From Sedimentisphaerales bacterium (GTDB lineage: Bacteria; Planctomycetota; Phycisphaerae; Sedimentisphaerales; Anaerobacaceae), in NCBI GenBank assembly GCA_030611315.1, contig JAUWPZ010000001.1:72640-118741 (forward strand): a stretch of DNA of 46,102 nt. Direction: 5' to 3'. Below the pieces are notes generated by a model. That model was not told the DNA's origin, ran no database searches, and saw only the letters and a list, made by a program, of their open reading frames with translations. Each line of letters begins with the position of its first letter. Position 1 is the stretch's first letter. The position numbers and the translations under genes are program-made. Of this stretch, positions 1 through 7,351 are shown in pieces.

Positions 1-531
1 GGGACCTGAGCCGATTACCGCAACTTTCATCCCTGTCTCGGCAGCGACGGCGGGAATGCTTGCGTTGTCCTTGTCGAGGTCGGCGACGAACCTCTCGAGC
101 CGGCCTATTGAGACGGCCTTGGTGGGGTCTTTGAATTTTATCCCGACGGTACAGGTCTGCTGGCACTGGACTTCCTGGGGGCAGACCCGGCCGCAAACGG
201 CGGGAAGCAGTGAATTTTCTTTGATAATGGCCAGGGCCTGCGTGTAGTCGCCGTCGGCGATGGCACAGACAAAATCTCTTATTCGTATTTGTACCGGACA
301 GCCCTTAATGCAGGGGGCCTTCTTGCACCCAAGGCAGCGCAGGGCCTCCAATCGAGCCTGCGTCGGTGTGTAGCCTAAGGCCACCTCGTTGACGTTGGCC
401 CTTCTCTCGGCGGCGTCCTGTTCGGGCATATCCTGTGGCGGTATTTCAAATCTGTCGGAAGGCGTTAGTTTGTCCCGGCTTTGCTTTTCGAGCAGCTTTT
501 GCAGGAGTTGTTGTCTTTCTTTGTCCGTCAC
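1..531 (-). CDS. gltA: NfnB/GltD-like FAD- and NADPH-binding iron-sulfur subunit, N-terminal part (runs off the window)
   Basis: Only the first 177 codons are present; the gene continues past position 1. The visible part has the cysteine pattern of the GltD family, LGCKKAPCIKGCP followed by CGRVCPQEVQCQQTC, which in relatives binds two [4Fe-4S] clusters. It ends as the FAD-binding Rossmann fold begins (KVAVIGSGP). Such proteins are either the small subunit of glutamate synthase or the large subunit of the bifurcating transhydrogenase NfnAB. The upstream neighbour is an NfnA-type subunit and no glutamate synthase large subunit is seen, so NfnB (NADH-dependent reduced ferredoxin:NADP+ oxidoreductase) is the better reading. 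The start is GTG at 531, placed about ten bases after AAGGA. No ATG is available near this site. Confidence 0.85.
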   Translation of the reverse strand, partial: MTDKERQQLLQKLLEKQSRDKLTPSDRFEIPPQDMPEQDAAERRANVNEVALGYTPTQARLEALRCLGCKKAPCIKGCPVQIRIRDFVCAIADGDYTQALAIIKENSLLPAVCGRVCPQEVQCQQTCTVGIKFKDPTKAVSIGRLERFVADLDKDNASIPAVAAETGMKVAVIGSGP

Positions 532-632
532 GGTAATAGTTTCCTTAAAACTGCTTAAAACGAGACTTAAATAGTTATTTGTTCATTGTTCATCAATGGA
601 CTACGAACTGGGTTTGCACATTTTTACGTCCT

Positions 633-1490
633 TTAAGTTTTGTCCAAGCCTATTTTGCATCGATGTTTTTGGTATTTTTCATGGGCTTTTTGTTCGAGGT
701 CCTTGTAAGCGCCGAGCCTTTTCATCATCAGGTCGAAATTGACTTTATGGCCGTCGAATTCGGGGCCGTCAACGCAAACGAATTTCGGCTGTCCGTCGAA
801 TTCGATACGACAGCCGCCGCACATACCTGTCCCGTCAACCATAATGGTATTGAGCGATACCTGTGTGGGGATGTTATACCGCTTTGTTACCGCGCAGCAG
901 AACTTCATCATTATGGCCGGGCCGATTGCAAAGACCTGGTTCGGTTTTTTCTCGCTCTTGCAGAGTTCTTCGAGCGGTTCGGTTACGAGGGCTTTTCGTC
1001 CATAAGAGCCGTCGTCCGTTGTAATTATCAATTCGTCGCTGAGCCGGGCGAATTCATCCTCGAGGATGAGCAGCTCTTTATTTCTTGCGCCGAGGATGCT
1101 GCAGACTTTGTTTCCGGCTTGTTTTAGGGCCTTTGCGATGGGCAGCAGCGGTGCGTTGCCGATGCCGCCGCCGACACAGGCGACAATGCCGAAGTTTTCA
1201 ATATGTGTTGGCTTACCTAATGGGCCGGCGACGTTTGCGATTTCGTCGCCTTCCTTCAGGTCGGCCAATTCGGCGGTGGTCTTGCCGACGCGCTGCCAAA
1301 TCAGCCTGATAGTGCCCTTTTCAGCATCGGCATCGGCGATTGTCAGAGGAATCCGCTCGGCGTATTCGTTGTTTAGGCTGATAATGACGAATTGGCCGGG
1401 CTTTCTGGCCCGCGCAACAAGAGCCGCTTCTATTTCGGCGGTAAAGACGTTTTCTGAAAGCTGCTCTTTGGATAAGATTTTGTGCGACAC
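633..1490 (-). CDS. nfnA: NfnA-like sulfide/dihydroorotate dehydrogenase-type FAD/NAD-binding subunit
   Basis: This 285-residue protein has the ferredoxin-NADP reductase layout: an N-terminal FAD barrel (GQFVIISL, then RIPLTIADAD near residues 33-55), an NAD-binding lobe (CVGGGIGNAPLLP near residue 105), and a C-terminal [2Fe-2S] segment DGTGMCGGC followed by a third cysteine eleven residues later. The family is known for an aspartate plus three cysteines as cluster ligands, and an aspartate precedes the first cysteine here. Its length fits NfnA/PyrK-like small subunits. It lies 61 bases after hisA and about 100 bases before the NfnB-like gene, so the pair probably forms one flavin enzyme that exchanges electrons among NADH, ferredoxin and NADPH. 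The start is GTG at 1490, behind GGAG with a five-base gap. PyrK or SudB are alternative names; the partner gene argues for Nfn. Confidence 0.85.
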   Translation of the reverse strand: MSHKILSKEQLSENVFTAEIEAALVARARKPGQFVIISLNNEYAERIPLTIADADAEKGTIRLIWQRVGKTTAELADLKEGDEIANVAGPLGKPTHIENFGIVACVGGGIGNAPLLPIAKALKQAGNKVCSILGARNKELLILEDEFARLSDELIITTDDGSYGRKALVTEPLEELCKSEKKPNQVFAIGPAIMMKFCCAVTKRYNIPTQVSLNTIMVDGTGMCGGCRIEFDGQPKFVCVDGPEFDGHKVNFDLMMKRLGAYKDLEQKAHEKYQKHRCKIGLDKT

Positions 1491-1513
1491 AATAACTCCA
1501 AATGAATTTGTGG

Positions 1514-1555
1514 TTGACGACTTTCGATTTGTGATTTTAATGCATCAGTCGTCAA
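1514..1555 (-). other. Intercistronic stem-loop between hisA and nfnA
   Basis: TTGACGACT at 1514-1522 and AGTCGTCAA at 1547-1555 are perfect inverted copies that can pair as a 9-bp stem with a 24-base loop. The stem takes in the hisA stop codon. There is no following T-run in the direction of transcription, so it is more likely an RNA processing or stability hairpin than a terminator. Confidence 0.4.
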
Positions 1556-2277
1556 TCGTCAATCGTCTTTGCCGCGTTTATTGCGTCGGAGAGCTTTAGC
1601 GTGCCTTCGTATAAACTTCTGCCGATTATTGCCGCATCGGCGCTGATTTCGATGAGCTTTATAATATCTGTCAGCTTTGTTACGCCCCCGGAGGCAACCA
1701 CGGGTGTCTCTATAGTTTGTATGAGCGCCTTTGTTCTTTCGAAGTTTGGACCGGCCATCATGCCGTCTTTGGTGATGTCGGTGTATATTATTGCCGCGAG
1801 GGGCAGCTTGGCGGCTTCGGCTGCGAACTCTAACAGGCTTTGCGGGCCGTCCTGCATCCAGCCGTGAGTGGCGACCTTCGAGCCACGGGCATCAAGGCCG
1901 AGAGCGATTTTGCCGCTGAACTTCTCGGCCATTTGACCGAACCATTTGAAGTCACTTACGGCTTTCGTGCCGATTATCACCCTCTCGACGCCGATATCGA
2001 GAAGCTGCTCTATGGCCCCTTCGTCGCGCAATCCTCCGCCGACCTCGATTTTGAATAACCCAAGAGCTGCGATGGCTGATATGGTTTCGGTATTGAAGGG
2101 CCTGCCGAGCTTTGCCCCGTCCAAATCAACGATGTGAAGCCAGGTTGCCCCATCCCGGCTGAATTCCAGGGCCTGTTTGACGGGGTCGTCCCCGTATATT
2201 ATCTGTCGTTGATAGTTACCCTGGACAAGCCTGACACATTTGCCGCCCCGCAGGTCAATCGCCGGTATGATATACAT
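1552..2277 (-). CDS. hisA: Phosphoribosylformimino-5-aminoimidazole carboxamide ribotide isomerase
   Basis: HisA carries out the Amadori isomerisation of ProFAR to PRFAR, the fourth step of histidine synthesis, in the cytoplasm. The 241-residue protein starts MYIIPAIDLRGGKCVRL, which holds the catalytic Asp of the first barrel strand, and has the second catalytic Asp region in TDITKDGMM. The phosphate-binding glycine turns GGGLRD and ASGGV are present. Reading could extend upstream to 2361, but those 28 residues are not HisA-like; ATG at 2277 has AGAGG just upstream and gives the normal N-terminus and length. No other his gene is in the window, so hisA is apparently separated from the rest of the pathway and is followed by redox genes. 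Confidence 0.95.
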   Translation of the reverse strand: MYIIPAIDLRGGKCVRLVQGNYQRQIIYGDDPVKQALEFSRDGATWLHIVDLDGAKLGRPFNTETISAIAALGLFKIEVGGGLRDEGAIEQLLDIGVERVIIGTKAVSDFKWFGQMAEKFSGKIALGLDARGSKVATHGWMQDGPQSLLEFAAEAAKLPLAAIIYTDITKDGMMAGPNFERTKALIQTIETPVVASGGVTKLTDIIKLIEISADAAIIGRSLYEGTLKLSDAINAAKTIDD

Positions 2278-2367
2278 TTCTGTGCCTCTTGCTCCCGTTA
2301 GAAATTTCACAAAGGGCCTTGCCTGAAAAAAACACGGTTTCCAGGGGGGACAAGACCCCATACTGTC

Positions 2368-2385
2368 CGATAATAGCGTATCGGA
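2368..2385 (-). promoter_or_regulatory. Perfect hairpin at the start of the hisA leader
   Basis: CCGATA and TATCGG flank a six-base loop, giving a perfect 6-bp stem that would sit at about the first transcribed bases after the hisA promoter. A second short stem (GGGG-TCTTGT-CCCC) follows near 2345-2358. They may stabilise the transcript or serve as an operator. No T-box or attenuator peptide with a histidine run was found. Confidence 0.35.
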
Positions 2386-2413
2386 TATTAGCTTAACGGT
2401 TTTATCGTTTCAA
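2385..2413 (-). promoter_or_regulatory. Sigma70-type promoter for hisA-nfnA-nfnB
   Basis: On the minus strand, TTGAAA (2413-2408) and TAATAT (2390-2385) are separated by exactly 17 bases, close to the consensus. The predicted transcript starts near 2378, leaving a leader of about 100 bases before hisA. Confidence 0.6.
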
Positions 2414-2499
2414 CATATTTTTTATCGGCAGAAGTGCCCCCAATTATTAGCTATTGCTCAAAAGTATTGTCGCTTTCACGAGCCTTTTTTGCGGATTAG

Positions 2500-2625
2500 A
2501 AACTATCTCAAAACACAATTTGTCATTCTGAGCGCAATTTGTCATTCTGAGCGCAGCGAAGAATCTCTTACTTTCAGCCGGCCGGACCCTTCGTTTTGCT
2601 CGGGGTGGTAGTTTTGAGATAGTTT
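2500..2625. repeat. Small inverted-repeat-bounded element with TGTCATTCTGAGC core
   Basis: AAACTATCTCAAAAC at 2500-2514 is matched by its exact reverse complement at 2611-2625, bounding a 126-bp unit. Inside, the 19-mer CAATTTGTCATTCTGAGCG occurs twice in immediate tandem (2516-2534, 2535-2553), followed by CAGCGAAGAATCTC. The core belongs to a dispersed family seen again in the rplM-rpsI gap. The layout resembles a MITE or REP-like element; no coding sequence is inside. It fills most of the hisA to nucleoside-hydrolase divergent spacer (2278-2761). Confidence 0.55.
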
Positions 2626-2686
2626 TTATTGCCGTTAGTTGAGACGCGTTTTGTCGCCGCCAGCTATCGAAAGGGCTAAAATTGCG

Positions 2687-2714
2687 TTGACTAAATGCCG
2701 GGTTAGATTATATT
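2687..2714 (+). promoter_or_regulatory. Probable sigma70-type promoter for the nucleoside/ribose operon
   Basis: TTGACT (2687-2692) and TATATT (2709-2714) are 16 bases apart. Transcription would start near 2721, about 40 bases ahead of the nucleoside hydrolase start codon. Confidence 0.5.
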
Positions 2715-2761
2715 TGCAAATAAACTCATAACAGGGCGTTTTGGAATCAGGAGGCTGCACT

Positions 2762-3847
2762 ATGAACGCGACAAAGGTCTTAAAAAGCACGCAGTTTCGA
2801 GGATTTGTTCTACCGGTAAAATACAAATGGCTTGTGATTTTAGGGATTCTGGCGGCGCTTTTGGCGCCCCCTGCCCTCTGTGCCTCCGGCAAAAATCCAC
2901 GTTCGTCACGGAAGGGAAAAATACGTGTTATCTTCGATACGGACATCTGCGACGATATAGACGATACCTGGGCGCTGGCTTTGCTTTTGCAGTCGGACGA
3001 GTTCGACGTGAAATTGATTACGACTGCGGTGGGCAATACCGAGTCGAAAGCGAGAACCGTGGCAAAGTTCCTGGAGACCGTTGGCAGGGCGGACATACCC
3101 GTCGGCATAGGCGTGCAGTACCGCAAGGGCGGCCACAGGCAGGACATGTGGGCCAAAGACTACGAACTGTCGTCGTATCCCGGTACCATTCATAAAGACG
3201 GTGTGCAGGCCCTGATTGATACCGTAATGAAATCGCCGGGGTCGATTAAGGTGATAGCGGTAGGGCCGCTGCCCAATATCGCCGCGGCGCTTGAACGTGA
3301 GCCTCGGATAGCCGAAAAGGCCGAATTCGTCGGAATGCACGGCAGTATTCGGCGCGGATACAACGGCGGTCCAAGGCCCAGCGCCGAGTATAACGTCAGG
3401 GCATACGCAAAAGAGGCACAAAAGGTTTTTACCGCGCCCTGGAAAATGACTATTACACCACTGGATACTTGCGGGATTGTCCACCTGAGAGACGGCAAAT
3501 ATCAAAAAGTGCTCAAGAGAAACAGCGCCTTGACGCGGGCCTTGATGGAGAACTATCGCGCATGGTATGAACAGCCGATAAAGAACAAGCAAAAGGACAT
3601 CAGCGAAGCGGAACTCAAGAAAAAGGTTGACCAAAAGTGCAATTCGAGCAGCACGACCCTTTTCGATACGGTGGGCATTTATCTCGGCATGACCGGCAAG
3701 CTGGTCAAGATGGAAAAGCTCCGAATCAAAGTTACCGACGATGGATACACGAGAATCGACGACAGCGGCAAAATAATTAACTGCGCGACCGAATGGAAGG
3801 ATTTAGGCGCCTTTGAAGATTTTCTGGCTGATAGATTGACGAAATAA
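2762..3847 (+). CDS. Exported inosine/uridine-preferring nucleoside hydrolase family protein
   Basis: The mature domain opens with IRVIFDTDICDDIDDTWAL, the aspartate cluster that binds Ca2+ and the ribose of the nucleoside in the IUNH family, and later has GPLPNIAAAL and the TPLDTCG segment typical of this fold. These enzymes cleave the N-glycosidic bond to give base plus ribose. The first 48 residues have a basic start and a hydrophobic stretch (WLVILGILAALLAPPALCA), so the enzyme is probably exported. The ATG at 2762 is chosen because AGGAGG ends seven bases upstream; a TTG at 2741 is less likely. The gene heads a run that continues with ribokinase and a ribose-type importer, which suggests that ribose released outside the cytoplasm is taken up and phosphorylated. 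Substrate preference cannot be read from sequence. Confidence 0.88.
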   Translation: MNATKVLKSTQFRGFVLPVKYKWLVILGILAALLAPPALCASGKNPRSSRKGKIRVIFDTDICDDIDDTWALALLLQSDEFDVKLITTAVGNTESKARTVAKFLETVGRADIPVGIGVQYRKGGHRQDMWAKDYELSSYPGTIHKDGVQALIDTVMKSPGSIKVIAVGPLPNIAAALEREPRIAEKAEFVGMHGSIRRGYNGGPRPSAEYNVRAYAKEAQKVFTAPWKMTITPLDTCGIVHLRDGKYQKVLKRNSALTRALMENYRAWYEQPIKNKQKDISEAELKKKVDQKCNSSSTTLFDTVGIYLGMTGKLVKMEKLRIKVTDDGYTRIDDSGKIINCATEWKDLGAFEDFLADRLTK

Positions 3848-3911
3848 GGTTTGCACCCCTATATCTTGCTTCGCAGGAAGCAATGGGAGCAGCCAGGGAC
3901 GAGGACTCAGG

Positions 3912-4850
3912 ATTATCGAAAATAGACCGAAAATCGTTGTTGTCGGCAGCTCCAATATGGATTTGGTGGTAAAGTCCCCGAGGATACCTGCCGTTGGGGA
4001 GACAATTCTTGGGGGGGATTTTGTAATGACTCCCGGGGGCAAAGGGGCAAACCAGGCCGCCGCGGCAGCCAAATTAGCCGCCCGGGTGCACTTAATAGCC
4101 AAATTAGGCGAGGACGCATTCGCGGAGCAATCCCTCAGCAACTTCAAAAAGGCCGGGATTAACACGGAGTTTGTTTTACAAACCGGCCAGGCGCCTTCCG
4201 GGGTGGCTTTAATTATGGTCGATGATGATGGCAATAATGTGATTGTGGTGGCCCCGGGTGCTAATCAGAAGTTGTCCCCGGAGGATGTCAAGAAGGCCGA
4301 ATCGACTATCGCTTCGTCGGATGTGTTGGTTGCACAGCTTGAAGTGCCGCTGGAGACGGTTGAATTCGCCGTCCGGTTGGCGCATAATTCAGGCGTGCTT
4401 GTTGTTCTGGACCCCGCTCCCGCCCGCAGGCTCAGCTCGGAACTTCTGGCGATGGTGGACGTGCTGACGCCGAATGAAACCGAGGCCGGCATTCTTACCG
4501 GTATAGAGGTGACGGATGAGGATTCGGCCCGTGCTGCGGCCGGGAAGTTACTTCAATGCGGCGTAAAAGCGGTTGTTTTGACTATGGGAGCGAAGGGCTT
4601 TTTGCTGGCCGACGGCGGCGGAACTCAGCTTGTTCCCGCTGTGAAGGTCGATGCAGTTGATGCCACGGCCGCCGGAGACGCCTTTACGGGAAGCCTGGCG
4701 GTTGGTCTGGCGCAGGGACAAACGCTTTTCGACGCCGCTTTGTTTGCCAATTATGTGGCCGCCCTGTCTGTTACCAAAATGGGGGCCCAGTCGTCCATGC
4801 CGAGCAGACAGGCGGTGGAAAGTTTTATTCAGAAGTGTAACTCGGCTTAA
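3912..4850 (+). CDS. rbsK: Ribokinase (PfkB family), apparently with a non-standard start codon
   Basis: The protein phosphorylates ribose to ribose-5-phosphate in the cytoplasm. PfkB signatures are clear: GGKGANQAAAAAKL for sugar binding, NETEA, TMGAKG, and DATAAGDAFTGS with the catalytic Asp. The first in-frame ATG is at 3957, but the 9 codons before it spell KIVVVGSSN, which is the first strand and sugar-binding turn of ribokinases. Coding must therefore begin earlier. The frame is open back to 3840 with no ATG, GTG or TTG; the best-placed candidate is ATT at 3912, six bases after GAGGA, giving 312 residues, the normal family length. A frameshift near the 5' end or a sequencing error is the alternative. 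It lies between the nucleoside hydrolase and the binding-protein gene. Confidence 0.9.
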   Translation: MIENRPKIVVVGSSNMDLVVKSPRIPAVGETILGGDFVMTPGGKGANQAAAAAKLAARVHLIAKLGEDAFAEQSLSNFKKAGINTEFVLQTGQAPSGVALIMVDDDGNNVIVVAPGANQKLSPEDVKKAESTIASSDVLVAQLEVPLETVEFAVRLAHNSGVLVVLDPAPARRLSSELLAMVDVLTPNETEAGILTGIEVTDEDSARAAAGKLLQCGVKAVVLTMGAKGFLLADGGGTQLVPAVKVDAVDATAAGDAFTGSLAVGLAQGQTLFDAALFANYVAALSVTKMGAQSSMPSRQAVESFIQKCNSA

Positions 4851-4860
4851 GGGGTATGCA

Positions 4861-5817
4861 ATGAGAATGAGAAAAATTGACAAGTTTGTTATAAGCATTT
4901 TTGTTCTGTGCCTGGTGGTTTTGCCCATATTGCTGTTCGGATGTAAGCAGCGCAAGTCGGACAAACCCACGATTGCCTTGGTAATGAAGTCCCTGGCCAA
5001 TGAGTTTTTTAAGACAATGGCCGAAGGCGCCAAGGCGCACCATAAAGCCCATGCCGATGAGTATGAACTTCTAGCGGTCGGTATCAAAGACGAAGAGGAT
5101 GTGGCTAAGCAAATCGACCTGGTGGAGTTAATGATTGGCTGGGCCGATGCGATAGTAATTGCTCCGGCTGACTCGAAGGCCCTGGTGTCGGTTTGCAAAA
5201 GGGCCAAAGATGCCGGTGTTGTGGTTGTCAACATTGACAATCAATTCGACGAGGCCGTCCTCCGGGACAGGGGCGCCAAGTTTCCTTTTGTAGGGCCGGA
5301 CAACCGCAAAGGCGCCGGAATCGCCGGTGAATATCTGGCCAAAAGACTGCAAAAGGCAGATAAAGTAGCAATCCTCGAAGGAATCCCCAATGCCTTCAAC
5401 GCGGTTCAGCGAAAGCTCGGATTCGAGGATGCGATGAAGGCGGCTGGGATAAATATCGTCAGCTCACAATCGGCGTACTGGGAAACGGCAAAGGCCGAAC
5501 CAATTGTCTCGGCGCTTATAACCCAGTACCCGGACCTCAAGGCCGTGCTCTGCTCGAACGACAGTATGGCACTCGGCGCCATTGCCGCCCTCAGGACAGC
5601 GGGCAGGACCGATGATGTTCTGGTCGTCGGCTTCGACAATATTATGGCGGTGCAGCGGCTGCTTAAGGAAGGAAAAGTCCTCTGCACAATCGACCAGCAC
5701 GCGGACAAGCTGGCGATTTACGGCATCGAGTATGCCCTTGAAATTCTTGCGAAAGGACAAAGCCCGTCGGACAGGGAGACTCCGGTTGACCTTATCACGG
5801 CGGATACTCTTAAATGA
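4861..5817 (+). CDS. rbsB: Ribose-type ABC importer, substrate-binding lipoprotein (periplasmic-binding protein type 1)
   Basis: The 318-residue product begins with a basic n-region, a hydrophobic stretch and the lipobox LLFGC, so it should be a lipoprotein facing the periplasm. The rest is a two-lobe sugar-binding protein of the Peripla_BP_4 type: KPTIALVMKSLANEFF at the first strand, the ADAIVIAPADSKAL region, FVGPDNRKGAGIAGEYL in the linker, and VLVVGFDN in the second lobe. It delivers sugar to the RbsA/RbsC-like pair downstream. The start at 4861 follows AAGGGG by six bases. Its stop overlaps the next ATG (ATGA), which implies translational coupling. Ribose is inferred from the flanking ribokinase and nucleoside hydrolase; other monosaccharides bound by this family cannot be excluded. 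Confidence 0.88.
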   Translation: MRMRKIDKFVISIFVLCLVVLPILLFGCKQRKSDKPTIALVMKSLANEFFKTMAEGAKAHHKAHADEYELLAVGIKDEEDVAKQIDLVELMIGWADAIVIAPADSKALVSVCKRAKDAGVVVVNIDNQFDEAVLRDRGAKFPFVGPDNRKGAGIAGEYLAKRLQKADKVAILEGIPNAFNAVQRKLGFEDAMKAAGINIVSSQSAYWETAKAEPIVSALITQYPDLKAVLCSNDSMALGAIAALRTAGRTDDVLVVGFDNIMAVQRLLKEGKVLCTIDQHADKLAIYGIEYALEILAKGQSPSDRETPVDLITADTLK

Positions 5818-7331
5818 ACACCTCGACGGGCAAAACGCTGCTGACAGCTTGCGGCATCAGCAAGTCATTTCCGGGCGTGCAGGCGCTTCGGGATGTTGAC
5901 TTCGACTTGCGCCGGGGCGAGGTCCATGCCCTGGTGGGAGAGAACGGCGCCGGCAAGAGTACACTGATGCGTATCATAGGGGGTGTGGAAAGAGCCTACT
6001 CAGGCAAGATGCACCTTTACGGGCGGTCGTATCGGCCGGCTGGCCGGTCCGATGCTGAGAAAAACGGCGTTCGGATGGTGATGCAGGAGCTGCTCCTGAT
6101 AGCCAACCTTACCGTTGCCGAGAACATCTTCATCGAGAAACTGCCCGGCAGATTCGGGGTCATTGATTACAGGACGCTGAACCTCGCTGAAAAAGAAATC
6201 ATGCAGCGGGTGGGGCTTGGAGATATTGACCCGAGTGTACCTGTCAGGCAGCTTGGGATTGGCCGGCAGCAGATGGTCGAGATTGCCGCGGGCTTGTCAC
6301 GCCGCTGCCGGGTACTGGCGCTGGACGAGCCGACAGCCTCGCTCACGGACAACGAGATAGAGCTCCTTTTCGCCCAAATCCGCAAGCTCAAAGCCGACCG
6401 AGTCGGGGTCATCTACATCTCGCACCGCATCGAAGAGGTCATGCGGATAGCCGACCGTGTTACCGTCTTGAGGGACGGAAAGGTCATATCAACCAATTCG
6501 ACGAGCGAATTGAGCGTCGGCGATATTATTCGTATGATGGTCGGCCGCGACCTGGAGCAGGAACATCTTCGCCGCGCAGGAAAGGCGGACGAAGTGGCCC
6601 TTCGGGTGGTCGGGCTTACTCGGGGTGATAAGGTCAGGGACGTTTCTTTCGAGGTTTACCGGGGCCAAATTCTCGGCCTCGCGGGTTTGATGGGGTCCGG
6701 CCGGACTGAGATGATGCGGGCTTTGTTCGGGGCCGACCGCGCCGACGCAGGCCGGATATATATCGGCGGTGCAAACAAACCGGTCAAAATCCGCACACCG
6801 CGAGATGCGGTGCGAAATGGTATCGCTTTTCTCACTGAGGACCGCAAGGAGCAGGGACTGCTGCTGAATCTGGCTGTCCGTGCCAATATCTCGTTGACGC
6901 GTTTGCGCGGCGTCAGCCGGTTCGGGTGGATGAACATACCTGAGGAACGGTCCGTGGCCTCTCGGTACATCGATGCGCTTTCGGTGCGCTGTTCGTCCAC
7001 GGAGCAGACGCTCAGCGAATTGAGCGGAGGCAATCAGCAAAAAGTGGTTATCGCCAAGTGGCTTTACCGCAACTCGGATGTTCTTATTTTCGATGAGCCG
7101 ACACGGGGCATTGACGTCGGTACGAAGTTTGAGATATACCGTATGCTCGGGAAACTGGCGGACGAAGGCAAGGCCGTCATTTTTGTTTCGTCGGACCTCA
7201 AGGAGCTGATGGCTGTCTGTGACCGTATTATGGTGGTCTCGGCGGGGCGTCTTGCGGCTACGTTCGAGGCCGGGCAGTGGAGCCGGGAAAAGATTATGGC
7301 AGCGGCCTTGAGCGGGTATGCCGGTGCTTAA
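5814..7331 (+). CDS. rbsA: Ribose-type ABC importer, double ATPase subunit
   Basis: The 505 residues form two fused ABC domains, as is usual for monosaccharide importers of the RbsA/MglA/XylG group. The N-terminal domain has a full Walker A (GENGAGKSTLMRI) and Walker B (VLALDEPTASL). Its signature region, VRQLGIGRQQMVEIA, is degenerate. The C-terminal domain has a degenerate Walker A (GLMGSGRTEMM) but a full signature (LSGGNQQKVVIAKWL) and Walker B (VLIFDEPTRGIDVG). This asymmetry is the normal family pattern, so the enzyme should be functional with one main hydrolytic site. It overlaps the binding-protein gene by four bases and is followed after 20 bases by the permease. Confidence 0.93.
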   Translation: MNTSTGKTLLTACGISKSFPGVQALRDVDFDLRRGEVHALVGENGAGKSTLMRIIGGVERAYSGKMHLYGRSYRPAGRSDAEKNGVRMVMQELLLIANLTVAENIFIEKLPGRFGVIDYRTLNLAEKEIMQRVGLGDIDPSVPVRQLGIGRQQMVEIAAGLSRRCRVLALDEPTASLTDNEIELLFAQIRKLKADRVGVIYISHRIEEVMRIADRVTVLRDGKVISTNSTSELSVGDIIRMMVGRDLEQEHLRRAGKADEVALRVVGLTRGDKVRDVSFEVYRGQILGLAGLMGSGRTEMMRALFGADRADAGRIYIGGANKPVKIRTPRDAVRNGIAFLTEDRKEQGLLLNLAVRANISLTRLRGVSRFGWMNIPEERSVASRYIDALSVRCSSTEQTLSELSGGNQQKVVIAKWLYRNSDVLIFDEPTRGIDVGTKFEIYRMLGKLADEGKAVIFVSSDLKELMAVCDRIMVVSAGRLAATFEAGQWSREKIMAAALSGYAGA

Positions 7332-7351
7332 GCGGCGGGCAAAGGAAGATT

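Noticed and set aside
579..1127. A 182-codon plus-strand frame opposite the NfnA-like gene
   Set aside because: The minus-strand reading has FAD, NAD and [2Fe-2S] motifs; this one has none.
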